The notes below the pieces were generated by a model. That model worked only from the letters and a program-made list of their open reading frames with translations, was not told where the DNA came from and ran no database searches. The position numbers were made by a program, and so were the translations under genes. Positions 1 to 11,902 of a stretch of 38,840 nt of DNA are shown here, in pieces (the first letter of the stretch is position 1; every line of letters starts with the position of its first letter). This stretch comes from Amoebophrya sp. AT5.2 (lineage: Eukaryota; Sar; Dinophyceae; Syndiniales; Amoebophryaceae), in assembly GCA_005223375.1 (NCBI GenBank), contig RXOD01003898.1, forward strand, positions 1 to 38,840, in the 5' to 3' direction.

Positions 1-15
1 GGCGGGCAGCCGCCA

Positions 16-1992
16 ATGCAGCATTTCGGGGACGGCACTTCGTTTTTCGAGAACAACGACGACATCGAGGAGAACCACATTCTCGAGTTGCAGGCGGAGC
101 GGGAAGAACTGGTCAGCTTCAGGCTCGAACTGGGAAACAAGTTGAGCATGGAGGCGCGGAAGCTCCAATTGGTACTGGGCCCCGCGAGCGTGATGCAGGC
201 GCTAGAAGGGTTGTGTGCGGCGAAGACGAAGTCGAAAAACGGAGAAACTACTTCTGAAGCAGGCGCAGCTCCAGCTGCAGGAGGTGGATTACATCAGCAC
301 CAAGCTGCAAGTGGCGTCGGAGGAGCGCTTAGCGATGAGGCTGCCGAGTTGCACGAGATCATGCGCAGTGTAGGCGCGATGGCAGCGGAGGACAGCAAGC
401 TCGCCGAGATGGAGAAGGACAGCCGGTTCCCGGAGCTCGTTCGGCTGCAGGGGGAGAACGGAGCTTTGCAAAGCCAGGTCGACGACTTCGACGAGCGGCT
501 GAAAGCGTTGAAGGCGGGCGCTGCCGGGGCGGGCGGCGGCGGGGGGAAAGAAAAAGATGCGAAGGTGATCAAGGGGGCTGCTCGGGGTGGAGCAATAAAG
601 GGCAAGACGAGTGGTCCGGCGTCGCCATCATCACCAGCTTCGCCTGAAGCAGCGGCCTGCGGCTTCAGCAAAGAGGATCCTTCTGGCGCCGAGGCTGACG
701 CTGCCGGGGTGGGAGCTGCACCGGGGGAAGGAGCGACTGATAACGAACCGGAATCACCTTGTCCTACTTCATCACCTCAAAACGACCACCCCGACGCGAA
801 ACAGCACGCGGGAAGATCCAAGTGCAAGTCGCCCAAGGCGGGAAAGAAAGGCGCACAACCGTCATCAGCCGCTCCGCCGCAGCCCTCCGCAACCGATGCC
901 GCCGCCGCCATTGTCGCGGACCTTCTACCCACCGGGCGCGGGTTCCCGCAGGAGCTACTCGATACGCGCAGGCTAGCCAAGAGCAAACAGCTGGAGCTGA
1001 ATTTGCTACGCGACCGCTGGTGGAATGCGAAGAGCAATGACAACGCTCTCGACCTCCTCACACCGGAAGAGAACGAGGAATTCGAAGTGGAACTGCGGGA
1101 AATTCTGGAAGAAGCGCTCGGACTCGGAAACCTCCAAAACCAAGACGAAAACAAGATACAGATAGAAGATAAGCAAAGGAGAGAAGATGTCAACCGCCTG
1201 GAACGGTTTCTAGAAAGGCGCACCGCGCACTTCGGAGCCGGTGGAGTCTTGGCAAAGCGGCATCACTCTTCGTCGAGCGACGAGGATGGAGACGAACGGG
1301 AAGAATGTGGGGTGGAATCGTCAAAAAAAGCTGGCCCGAGAAGAAGTTTGCGATCCGATTCGGCTACGAACGAGCAGCTGCAAGAACTTGCGTTGATGGC
1401 TGCAAACGAGGCGAAGACCAGTCGTCCGATACTCCCGCGGCGAGGAACGATGAAAGCGGACGCAGCCATCGCGAAATTTTTTCAGGGGACCAACTTTCAG
1501 GATCTGACAGTGACCGGCGGTGGGGGTGGGGGTGGCCGGGGAAGCGTTGGAGGGCCGGTAAATCGTGCTGGTAGCATTACGCTTGGTAGCCCCCGTCGCA
1601 GCAGAAATGACGAATCGAAATCGAAAAGTTCCAAGTCGAATCCTACTTCCGATCGCGGGGGAGAGGCTCAGCAAAACCAGCGCCAGATCGATCGCGACCA
1701 GCTAACGGAGAAGAATAAACCTTGTCAGCCAGCTGCAGCGGACCGTTTGGCAGCGGATTCGCAGCATCAATCATATCGACCTGTGCCACCGTCTGCAACC
1801 CCCGGCGAGCAGCGATCGCCGCCAGGGACTACTTTCAAACCAGCTAATCACAATCAGAAGCAGAATGGACGGGCGAGCCCAGGCCAAGCAGGACAAAGCG
1901 GGGGTGCAGCGACGAAGCGCGCACAGCCGGCTGCCGATCGCGATAGACAAGGCCTGTCCACGCTACTAGCGACAGGACAGCGGATCGCCTAG
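16..1992 (+). CDS. Low-complexity coiled-coil protein, possibly 5'-partial
   Basis: Open frame of 658 aa from the ATG at 16. The frame is also open from base 1, so the gene may continue from outside the window. I do not recognise a family. Residues 1-60 and about 110-170 are rich in Glu, Leu and Lys with heptad-like spacing, suggesting coiled coils. A Gly run near residues 172-180 separates them from a long disordered part rich in Ser, Pro, Ala, Gln and Lys. A charged segment around residues 330-410 is again helix-prone. No signal peptide or membrane segment is seen. A scaffold or cytoskeletal role would fit but is inference. Oddity: around 245-340 another frame encodes a better coiled coil than the annotated one (see findings). 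A multi-exon structure is also possible. Confidence 0.6.
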   Translation: MQHFGDGTSFFENNDDIEENHILELQAEREELVSFRLELGNKLSMEARKLQLVLGPASVMQALEGLCAAKTKSKNGETTSEAGAAPAAGGGLHQHQAASGVGGALSDEAAELHEIMRSVGAMAAEDSKLAEMEKDSRFPELVRLQGENGALQSQVDDFDERLKALKAGAAGAGGGGGKEKDAKVIKGAARGGAIKGKTSGPASPSSPASPEAAACGFSKEDPSGAEADAAGVGAAPGEGATDNEPESPCPTSSPQNDHPDAKQHAGRSKCKSPKAGKKGAQPSSAAPPQPSATDAAAAIVADLLPTGRGFPQELLDTRRLAKSKQLELNLLRDRWWNAKSNDNALDLLTPEENEEFEVELREILEEALGLGNLQNQDENKIQIEDKQRREDVNRLERFLERRTAHFGAGGVLAKRHHSSSSDEDGDEREECGVESSKKAGPRRSLRSDSATNEQLQELALMAANEAKTSRPILPRRGTMKADAAIAKFFQGTNFQDLTVTGGGGGGGRGSVGGPVNRAGSITLGSPRRSRNDESKSKSSKSNPTSDRGGEAQQNQRQIDRDQLTEKNKPCQPAAADRLAADSQHQSYRPVPPSATPGEQRSPPGTTFKPANHNQKQNGRASPGQAGQSGGAATKRAQPAADRDRQGLSTLLATGQRIA

Positions 1993-3045
1993 AATGACGT
2001 CACGCGCACGCCCCCGAAGTATGAATTAGTTTAAACAAAAAACAAGGTGGCAGTACGCAGTGAGTCTTAACTACGACGTAGGTAGACAGTGTCTACTGTG
2101 TGGTTAGTGCCAGTCAGTGCTCAAAGTGATAGAAGCAGCCGAAACAGTTCTTGAAAAGAGTCGTCAAGCTGAAGACGGAGATAAGAAGTGCCAGCGCTTT
2201 CGCTTTGTGATTCTGTGTGGTAACAAGAAGAAAGTGAAGGAAGTGTACGGATATCCTGTTATCGAGCCTTCGACGGAGCACCATCGGCTTAAAGCGTGGC
2301 CAGAGGTCTGATCAAGACACTCCTTTGCCTTCGACGTACAATTGAGCGGTATTACTGAGTGGAGAGTTTTCGCCTCATCGTACTCGTAGTACTCGTATCC
2401 AGGAGCAAAGGCGAGCGTGTCACCGATAGCCAACGATGTAGTTGTGAAGTAGAAGCTGGTGCTCCACGCCAACAAAAAACAGAAATGGGAAAGGGAATGC
2501 GAATGCGAATGGGTTGTACTACAGATTCAGTGTAGAAAAATCTTTTGGAACCAGATCCGTTGTCGCGGCACCAGAAGACTGCTGGCGGTTTATTATTTTA
2601 CGCAAGATCTACATCATATTCGTCCACAATTCCTTCGCGTTGACGCACACACGGCTGCAACGCTGCTAGCAGCGACAATATCTTGTTCCTTTCCCATTCC
2701 CTGTGTGGTGTGCTGGTCACGAGAAACCGGAATCAATTCGGACGGAGAGCCGGACCACCACAAAGATAAACCAGTTTCCGTCGACCGAGGTGGTTCGTTG
2801 TAGGGTTCTTCTACCAAATTGCAGCTTCAGCGTTCATCCTCGGCGACAACGTGCCCAATAATTTGATCCCCGACGAAGTTCAAGCTCCGGGGATCAAACG
2901 CGGCGCCGCCGGCTCGCGAACGTAAGTACCTGCCCCGACCCGAATAAACGAAGGAACGGCTAGGCGCGCTTAAGCGTCGCCAACGAAAGTAGAAGGCAGT
3001 CGCAGCCGCGATCTCCATCTCCCGCCACCGCCAACAGCGAGGACC
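1993..3045. other. Intergenic region without recognisable gene
   Basis: About 1 kb between the coiled-coil gene and the next gene. Short open frames exist on both strands, but none has recognisable domains or splice partners. It probably holds the 3' UTR of the upstream gene and the 5' region of the downstream one. No known promoter motif was seen. Confidence 0.4.
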
Positions 3046-4492
3046 ATGAGTTACATTCAGGACGTCGGGGCGATGCTCCGCTACCAAAATCTGATTGAGA
3101 AGGAGAAGACCAGAAACGCAGCGCACCCCGCAACAAAACTCTCCAGAAGACGATTCGAATCAGAAGGCGGGATAGCAGAGCCAGCACCAGTGGGAAGTAT
3201 CAGTCAGCTAAGGAGCTCATCTTGGTGTTGGTTGTTTTCTCATGATGAAGATCATGTCGCACACTTCCTTTCAAACTCGCAATTTGTTTGGTTTAGGTTT
3301 ATTGCGAAAAAATATTTGTTTTGCCCCTCATTGCAGGCGTAATATCAGTGGGAATGAACAAGGACCCGAAGAAGGTCAAGTTTCAAGAGAAGATTGACGA
3401 GGCGCTGGGAAAAATCGTCGAGCCGAGACGATTCTTCCACATACCAAAGCTGCTCCGGGACCCACTTACCGGAAAAGTCATCCCGCAACGAGAACTCAGT
3501 ACTGATTCGTGGTGGTTTTTTGGGGCCTTCTTTTCTTGTGGAGGCCTGTTCGTCTTCTGTCACTGTCTGCGGCATGCAGCGGGGCTTTCTCGCGAGTACG
3601 GGCGTGGTCCACGCTCGCAAGATCTATCGCGTGCTATTGAGATCTTATAGGATTCGTGTGGAATCGAATTTGAAGATATCCAATCAATCTTCAAACAACT
3701 TCTCAGAAAAGATGTCAACGTACAACCACTACTTGGAGCAGAAGGAGGGCCTCGTAGGGAACCCGCACGGGGCAGGTGGCGGCATGGCTTCCGGGCTCCC
3801 GTCAATACCAAAAGAACTCGAGGAGCTTCTCTACACGGGCACGGCAGACGAATACGAAGGTTTGTGATCATACATTGTTTGTATCAATCTGCTGGATTTC
3901 GATCGCAACAGGTAGTACAGCACATCTTCGATCTTACGGTCGTGGTCGTGGAAATGATTTGATTCGTTTTATCATTGTTTCACTTCTCGTTCTGGAGGTT
4001 CTGGTCTACCACAGGTCGATACGCCTACCTGAAGGCAAAGCGATTTCTGATGAAGCCCAGCGACCGAATGCGGCAGCCAGAGACGTCTGCGAAAGCAAGT
4101 TCCTGGGAGCTCGAGAATTTCGAGAAAACCAGGCAGTGGGCGCCATCACAAAACACCGGGACGCGAGGTATTAAGCATTGTCTTGTAATGTAAATGCTAG
4201 TCATCGGCATGAGCCGCAGGCGCACGCGCAGCTAAAGCTACTCTTCTTCTTGTGTCTAGCTCTAGTAAGCACTAGAGTACGTTGTCGACGAAGTCCGCTC
4301 ATTGATCTGATGCATGGAAAACTCACTACAACAGGCGTGATGCTCCGTGCGTTTGCTGAGGATGCCCCGACGCTATCGAAAAGCACCGACATCATCAATA
4401 ACATCATCACCATGAAAACGATCCTCGGACCGGAACGAGGGCGCGACCACGCAACGCTGCTGCGGAACTCGAGCTTCGCAGCCACGCAATGA
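3046..4492 (+). CDS. Unknown 258-aa protein, five exons
   Basis: Reconstructed from five exons: 3046-3196, 3337-3498, 3707-3859, 4015-4167 and 4335-4492. All four introns are GT-AG and all are phase 1, which supports the model. The joined frame gives 258 aa starting MSYIQDVGAM. The protein is basic and hydrophilic, with no obvious membrane segment or cleavable signal. Notable segments are EPRRFFHIPKLLRDP in exon 2, a Gly-rich stretch (GNPHGAGGGMASG) in exon 3, and RYAYLKAKRFLMKPSDRM in exon 4. I do not recognise the family. Donors are GTATCA, GTACTG, GTTTGT and GTATTA. The evenly sized exons (150-162 nt) look like a genuine single gene. The start was chosen as the first ATG in exon 1, and its context GACCATGAG is reasonable. 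Confidence 0.75.
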
Positions 4493-5414
4493 TGGAGAAG
4501 TACGAAGCCCATCCTGGTGTCTTGTCCTGAGCCTCACCCGAGCATCATGGCTTGAACAAATGAACAACTCGAGAACTAGGTAGACTAGAAGGTCTCTTTA
4601 TGCTATCTGAATCTAAAATCATCCGCATGAGCAAGACTACCGTTTCCATTCCTCGTACGAGCTCGCGCTCGGCTCTGTCTCCTATATTCACACTATATAT
4701 ACACACAACAAAACTCGACGCGACGGCGACGCGGTCCTGTCCTATACGAAACCGTCTCTCTGGTCTCTGCTTATTCCGATTGCAGCACGCCTACTGGTGC
4801 AACAGTAACTTTTGATGGAGGTTAAAGAACGAACCCTTGTATCAATATGTTGTTTCGCCAGCACGACGTGCAAGCTTCAGAATGGAGAGCATCACTCGAA
4901 AGGTGAAAGCTGCAGCTTCTTCCGTGGAAGGGGCCGCCGTGGATCCCGATTCGGCATTTGATGCTCGTTGAGATGCGTTCGTTTCTTGTTGTTGCGTGCA
5001 AGCAAAACTGTGCCGACGGCCTTTGTTGATGCGGGCAACGAGCGACCATGCAACGTTTGTTTCGTTCTTCGTTGCTCATTCCTTTCTCGAAAACGAGAAT
5101 TTCCATTTCGTCATCAGCGAGCAATTCCTGCTTGAGAGGGTGCAGTGCACCCGCACGCAGGAACTCAACGAGTCACTTTTTGTGCGTAGGTAGTGGCAGG
5201 TTGAGGAAAAATGATGTAAGAAATTTTAAAATGTTGAGATATTCAATTCAATGCTGGTCTCATTATCAAACAAACAGCGATCACCTCGTGGCTTCGAGGA
5301 AGACATCAAAGAAAGGGAAAAGGTTCTAGTAGAGATTAACGCCGAGTTTCCTACTTCTTGTCTCAGTTTTCCTCTGTCTTTGCTTTTTGTACGCTATCTC
5401 TTCAATATTCAACG
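4493..5414. other. Intergenic region without recognisable gene
   Basis: About 0.9 kb. Small open frames on both strands show no domain similarity. A T/C-rich stretch precedes the next start codon at 5415. Nothing else could be supported. Confidence 0.4.
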
Positions 5415-8400
5415 ATGCCGTCTCCATCGAAGCATATGTCTCTGGATTCCTTTCTGCCGTCAAACACGGCGGGTAAAACCGCGGAGAAGAACGAGGACGC
5501 AGTACTACCAGATCCAGAGTCGGCTAGCGCTCGCACTTCTGCGGCGAACGGAGCATCGTCCTCATCGTCCTCAAGCTCTAAAGCACCAGCGGCCGTGCAG
5601 AAAAATGCTGGCGACGAGCAGTCTACCAGCACCGTCGGCTGGGTTCTTTTGCGAAAGCCGAAGGCAGCGAACAAAGTAGAGCCGAAAGCGAAGACGAAGG
5701 CCGCAGCCTCCAGCAGGCCAAAAACGGCACCAAAATCGAAGATGAAGAAAGCTGCTGTAGCTGCGAAGAGAGACGTCGACTCGAGTGGTGCGGGGGAAGA
5801 TCAAGAACAAGTACAAGTGGCCGCTGCAGGAGGAGTCGAAGCTGTGCGGCGCGACGAGGTCTCCGAGGACGACGACGGTGCCGACCGCGCGCAGGCCGGG
5901 CACTGCGGCGCTGACGAGAACACTGAACCCGCCAGGAACGAGGAAGCGCAGGGCCATTTCGCCTCGCTGGATCCGGTCGCGAAGTACCTCGACGCCTTGA
6001 AGCGGGAGAATTGGGACGAGATCTGCGACGCGCTGTCGCAGATGTCCGCGCCGCAGCAGTGGGAGGTGCACTTCACGGAGACGCAGAAGATGAGGTTCCC
6101 GTGTTCCTGGACACGCAACAGCATCTATATGTCGACCGCAGAGGAGGAAGTCCGGGCACGGGAGAAGGGATTGGGAACGTGCGACGAACTTCTGGGTGGC
6201 GCTGGCGTCCTGGGTGGCGGTGATGCGGCGGCAGGGGTCGTGGCGAAAGAGAAAGCCGGGGACGCTTCGAGCGACGGCGAGGGGGAGCCGGAGGACGACG
6301 CAGTGCCGGCTTTCGAGGCGGACGACCCCGAGGACGAAGTGGCGAAACTCGACGAAGCGATCGCTGCGAAGCGGAAGGGCGCGGCCGCGATGGCCAACGT
6401 GGACACGACAAAGCAGAGGCCGTTTTTCAACATCGGGCTGCAGAGTTGCCGCCCGCTGGGAAAATGCGCGAGAGCGATGCGGGTGGCGGATGGGCGCAAA
6501 CTAACCCTGATGTGCAACGCCATGATGAAGGTGGTGAAAGATCGGGCGGCGATGACAGTGACGAAAGACAGTTGGTGGTACTCAAGCGCCACGGTGAACA
6601 AGGGCGGGATCACAAACGTACACAAGTTGTCAACATACAGTTAGAATTTCTGACTCATTTTTCATTGTGTCGTTGGTTGGCTCTGCTTTCGTGACTTCGT
6701 TTCTTGCCTCAAGCTCAAGAACATCATCAAATCTTGATCTCCTGACGAAGGAAGAAATACTTATAGTCCGAATACGAAAACCAAATTTATTCAGATTCAC
6801 GTTGACGACGGGAATCTCGGCCCGTCCAGGCTCTTCGCCTGGGGGAAGGGCTTTGTCGGCGGCCAGACGCTGGTGATTGCGGAGCCAGAGGACGTCGATG
6901 AGGCCGGGATCGGCGGAGTTGAATGGTATCCGGTTCCAAGAGGCGCGAGACTCGTGCCGGAAAGTCTCCAGAAGAGGGCTATGGCGTACGCTAATCGCGA
7001 AACGGACCTGAAGCCGTTCAAATTCATGCGGATGTCGGACCGCAAGATCCTGGTCTGCGACGCGGAGTTCGTCGAGGAGGATACGGATTCGACGCTACTG
7101 GACATCGCGTTGCCAATGAAGCGGCTGACGAGTCTGCACGTGCTGGCGGACTTCGACGGAAAGTTGCCGCACGCAACGTCGCCGGTGTTTCCAGCGAGCT
7201 GGGCGGCGGATCCGAGTCTGCGGCCAGAAGCAATCCGGAACGTGAAAAACCTGGAATGGGCAGCGTCGCCGGAAGAGGCACAGGCACTGATGAACGCATC
7301 GAATAACCGGCCGGCAGATAAAGAGGTATTTTAACTACGTCTACGGATCGCAATTCTTAATGAAAAAGTATAAGTATCTGAATCAGAATGCACCATCATT
7401 TGTTTCATGGAGATCGAAATCCTTCCCGGTCGCGAAACTGAGTACATCAACGCGCCAAACAGAAACAAGAACCACGACCAGTTCCATCAAACATGCATTT
7501 TGCTCTCCCTTCGCTCAGGTGATTCGCTACGTCTGCGTCTTCTACCCGCACAAGTGCGCGCTTCCTTCCCGCGCCGTCCCCCAGTCCATGAAGGTCGCGC
7601 AGACCCTTGGTTTCGAGACCCTGGGCCCCGAGTTCGACGAGGCACGGGCCAAGCGGGACGACTTTCGCAAGCGGCGGAACAAGCACGGGGTGCTGGCGAA
7701 GAAGGTCCTCATCGGTGGCAAGGAGATTGCCTATCTGGGCGGCAAGGACTTCCTCCGAACCGACAAGCAAAAACTGGAGGCCGAGCGGGTGTGCGAGCGG
7801 AGCAAAAAGCTGCTGGGAGCGCGGTACGTGGCGCCAAAAAACTTCGTGAACAACCACCAAGAGGTGGCGGTGTGGCACATGTTCGACAACATGTTCCGGG
7901 ACGAGGGATTCGCGCTAGCCGTGCGAAAGCTGCAGCTGTTGCACGGCAACGTTACGAAAACGACGGCGAACCTGGAGGCTCTTGCTCCGAAGGTGGACGA
8001 GGAGGGTGGGGGTGCTGGGAATAATTCGGATCCGGCGGTGGAGGAGGTGGAGAAAAACTCGACGGGTCCGGGAAAGGTTGGGAGCAAAGTCGGTGTAGCC
8101 GGCGCTGCGAAGGATGATGCTGAGGAAAGCAAAATGAACGTCAGACGCGACAACGATGCAGAAGGGGACGAAGACTCCGCCTCCGGCGCGGAGGACGATG
8201 ACGACGACGACAGTGGAGGATCAGACGGCGACATCAGCGAGCAGGAGGGAGCTGGCTCGAAAAAGAAGCCGATGAAGAAGAAGAAGGATCGGTCTTTCAA
8301 GTCGGAAACGCAGCAGGCCCGTCGGCAGTTTCGCGGCATCGCGCGGCCGCTGGAGGGGCGCACTCTCTCCTGGGAGGGCGGGACCCCGCTGGAGGGCTGC

Positions 8401-9392
8401 GGCCCGCTCGGCAAATTCCCCTATCGCGACCACCCAGCGAACTGGTGGTGGATGAAAATCGTGGAACCGAAGAACGTCCAGCCTGTCCTCGACCTGATGG
8501 AGATCGTCTTCGGCCGAATCGATATGGACCACTACCAGGAGCTTCGCGGAGGTGACGGCGAGGCGGGGCGAGAAGTAGGTGGCGAGCAGGTGCACAAGAA
8601 TAAGTCCGGGTTATCGCACGACGAGGCCCTGCTGCAGTGCCGCTGGATGAAGCCGCCTTGCAAGGTGACGATCTCAACGAAGGCGTTGGAGATGACCATC
8701 ACGAAGAACGTGGACGAAAACCACAAGCCGGTAAAGGTGGGAAAGAACGACAAATTGAGAAAAGGGGTGGTTAAGCTCTCTGCGCGGTCAACAGCGGAAC
8801 CAACGAAGAGACCGGAGCTCTACTGCAAGACGTTCTGGGGAGGGTGGGAGAAAAAACGAAATCCCGAATTTGAACCAGTTGATACCATGTCAGAACTCGA
8901 GGAACAGTACCTCTTGCCGTCTTCGTTTGTGAGCAGTCCTTCCTTCGCTGTCAGGCATTGTTGTTCCACCACTAGATTCCTCATTTCAATGAATGGAAAG
9001 CGAAACTCGCTTTCACTTTCTATTTCAGATTCTTGCTCAAGCTCATGCTCTCCGAACTCGCATAAAACAGGGCCGCGACGAAGCGAGCTAAGGAAGAGAT
9101 GAAGCAGCGGAAGCAGGAGGCCGACCTCGCAGCTGGAAAAGTTGTTGCTGAACCGAAAGCGAAGGCCAAGGCCAAGCCCAAGGCAGCGAAGAAGGAGCCG
9201 AAAGCCAAGGCCGCTTCCAAAAAAGAGCCAAAGGCGAAAGCAAAGGTTAAACCCCTACCCTTCGCAAATGCGGCGAACAAGCGTCCAGCTGACGAGAAGA
9301 AGGACGACGAAAACGACAAGGATGGGGGCGATGGAGATGGGCTAGACGCAGCAGGCGGGCCGGAGGCGAAGAAGCAGAAGACGTCGAAGTGA
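5415..9392 (+). CDS. Unknown 1147-aa protein with Lys/Ala-rich C-terminal tail, four exons
   Basis: Exons 5415-6617, 6795-7325, 7519-8906 and 9071-9392 join in frame through GT-AG introns (donors GTACAC, GTATTT, GTACCT; acceptors TTCAG, CTCAG, ACAG) to give 1147 aa. The start is the first ATG, MPSPSKHMSL; the frame is open upstream but has no earlier ATG. Residues 1-190 are low complexity (Ser, Ala, Lys, Glu). A globular core follows, split by an acidic insert in exon 1. Exon 2 begins IHVDDGNLGPSRLFAWG, continuing exon 1 smoothly. Exon 3 holds a globular part, an Asp/Glu/Gly-rich linker (about 8000-8260) and another globular block with Trp-rich motifs (NWWWMK, FWGGWEKK). The last exon is a tail of repeated KAKAK and KEPKAKA units ending in KKQKTSK, resembling nuclear or nucleic-acid-binding tails. 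No known family was recognised, and a nuclear role is inference. Confidence 0.75.
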
Positions 9393-10437
9393 GCAGCTCC
9401 ACGGTGGTCACCAAACGGAGGGCCGAGGCAGCTTCTTGAGCGTCGTGGTCCTGAGCCTGAATTTGAAACCGACGCCGTCCTCAGTCGCGCTTTCACTGGC
9501 CTAGCTCGCACACCGTGGATGCGAAGTTCTTTCACCAGTATCGGCGCCGCTTCGAGTTCATCCGCTCGAAAGCTTCGACTAGTGAGTCTGTTCTTGCTTC
9601 TCTCGCAAGCAAATCAAAGTTCTTCAACGAAAAATTATTAATAGGATCATACGATTACGAATTATCATTATGTGTGGTGCGAGCAGGGAGTACAACGACT
9701 ACGACATGCCACGCCCTGGTTTTTTTTTCGTAAAATTATTGCATAACTTTATTTGTGTTTCTCCCCGGATCTTTTATAAAAATGTTGTTTATCCTAATCC
9801 TTCCTCCTCCCGTTCACTGTAACTAAGTTTGTCCTCGCGTCCACCACCGCGTGCCTCTGGCATAGAGCGTAGATGCCTTTATTCTATTCAAGGAAGGATT
9901 TCCGAACCGACGGTGCTTTCAAAGTTCGAACGTTTGACGGTGCCCTCCTCGGCCCAGGAAAAAATTGCTGCGCGTGCTTTTCTTTAAACTTGAGCAAAGT
10001 CTCTTGATCTGTCAGACAGTGTAGCAGTCGGCGACACCGCATGGATGAAATCTGTTCCGAGAAACGAGACGGCGCAAAGATGGGTCGGCCGCGCTTTTGA
10101 GATTGAGTGTTTGTGTTCTATCGGAAGATGATTGTCGGTATCTTCTTATGTCGATGTGGAAGCAACATGACTGAAGCGAAAGTGCGCCCTCCTCGGTCGT
10201 TGGTTTTCTCATTAATACGAATAAGCAATGACCTCCATGTGAATCTACTTATGGTGTTACTTCCGCTTTGTTTCTCGCTCCACTATGTCTTGATCAAACC
10301 GCCCCAAAAAGCAGCTATGTCTCACGTTCTTGTGACCGTGAGACCTCCCCACTAGACAATCCCCCCACGGCCAGCACATCACTCTCTCGCAGTCCCCAAT
10401 TTATTTCGACTACTACTTCGCACTCGCCTCATTCGAG
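9393..10437. other. Intergenic region; one weak exon-like segment
   Basis: About 1 kb. A basic open segment at roughly 9515-9590 (reading KFFHQYRRRFEF) is followed by GTGAGT and could be a stray exon, but no partner was found. A T run lies at about 9720-9729 and the surrounding DNA is A/T-rich. The rest is presumed UTR and spacer. Confidence 0.35.
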
Positions 10438-11902
10438 ATGTCATCATTTATGGTCCACGACAAGTGGGAGGACGTTTTGTTCGTCCAGCCACTACAAAAT
10501 TCCAGTGAGCTCACCCGACTTCGACTTGCTGCAAAAAAATTGTCCGTTCGCACTTGATGTCGTCCGCCCAACGAGGGTTGACAGCGGGAAGGGAACCACA
10601 GGAGAAGCTCGGCATCTTCAAGGACATAATCTGGCCGATGACGATGTCGAACAGGCCTTCGCGTGGCTCGGCCTCGTCTTCCTGACCGAGCGCAACGTCG
10701 GTCTCGGTTCCTCGCTCCTGCGCGGGCCCAGCCGGTTTTTGCATACCTTTCTGAACGTGCCGACCCTGATCACACACCATGGCGTCAACGTGCGCACCTA
10801 CGTGGAGGGCGACGGGATATTCTTCTACAGTCTCGAATGCGACTCGTTCTTGGCGACCGAGGGCGCGCGGCAGTTCGGAATTCCGTACCGGTATGCGAAG
10901 ATCGCGCGGACCTTTGGGGGAGGAGGGAAAACAAAGACCATGAGGGTGCAGACGGCGCGACTGCGGCGATTGCAGCTGGACATGAGCAAAACGCACGTAA
11001 CAGTAATCACAAAAGAGGATGAGTACGATGAAGCAGGAGCGGTGGAAAAGGATCTCGGAGGCAGCGATGAAAACGGTTGCCTTTTTCACGAGACAGTTGG
11101 CGCTGCGAACGTCGGATGCGCAAAGCCCGTCCTGGACAGAACGTCCCTGAAGGCGGATGAAAACGTCGTCGATGAGACGAAAGGCCACAAATCCAAATCC
11201 GCTTCGACAAGCTCCAGAACAAAGAAAATGTTTTCGTTTTCGCCATTTCAACGAAAAAGAGCGAGCCCGTCGGAAACTCTATGTGCGCTGAAAGATGAAG
11301 AAACCGTCACGCCGCAGGCAAACGATGGTCCGACCAACACAGCCGGGAGCAGGAGCACTGCGGGGACACCGTTTGGATTCGACTGCGAGTGGACAACGTC
11401 CGGCCCCGACGGCAATCACAACACAACGTCATCAGATGCCGCATGGCGACAAGACGCAACTGCCCTCGTGGAGCGCTACAAGGTCTATTCCGTCGGCACC
11501 AGTCTCACCGGCTGTCTGACCGGAAGTGTCTCGCACGAGCGCTGGCCAGTGCAAAAAGCGGAGCTACGAAAGTTGGTGCTGAATCCACCTGCATCTTCTC
11601 CCCCTCGTGAGCAAAGCAACAGCAAGGCATCCGACTCAGGCCAGGTGGACGAAGACGAAGATGACGCGAAAACTGCTACAACTGAGGCGACACTGCAAGA
11701 CTTTCTGCAGCGGCTGACGAAGTCTCGGGCGCCGGACCACGTGTGCTATTCGCCGGGCGTGGGGCCGGTCCGCTTCACGTTCTTGAAGCCGTACACACCG
11801 GGGAGTAATTGTAATGCCAAAGAGAAGACAAGCGTCGTGGTCACCGGGACGCCGAAGCCAAACATAAAGGCGTGGACGAGACAAAGTATCAAATTACTGT
11901 GA
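10438..11902 (+). CDS. DUF2071 / YqjF-like protein, apparent one-base frameshift at an A7 run
   Basis: Matches DUF2071 (COG3361), a family related to the acetoacetate-decarboxylase fold whose biochemical role is unsettled. The N-terminal family motif (KWEDVLFVQ) is encoded from the ATG at 10438 but in a different frame from the rest. Dropping one A from the A7 run at 10533-10539 joins the two frames exactly where the family continues (CPFALDVV). Downstream landmarks are AWLGLVFLTERN, NVRTYVEGDGIFFYSLE (about 10787-10840), FGIPYRYAKI, then LVERYKVYS and ERWPVQKAEL near 11470-11570, and a C-terminal CYSPGV motif near 11745. A long Lys/Ser/Asp-rich insert (about 11020-11400) interrupts the domain and is absent from typical bacterial members. 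The break may be a homopolymer sequencing error, a real mutation or an unrecognised splice. The main frame alone runs 10268-11902. Confidence 0.8.
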
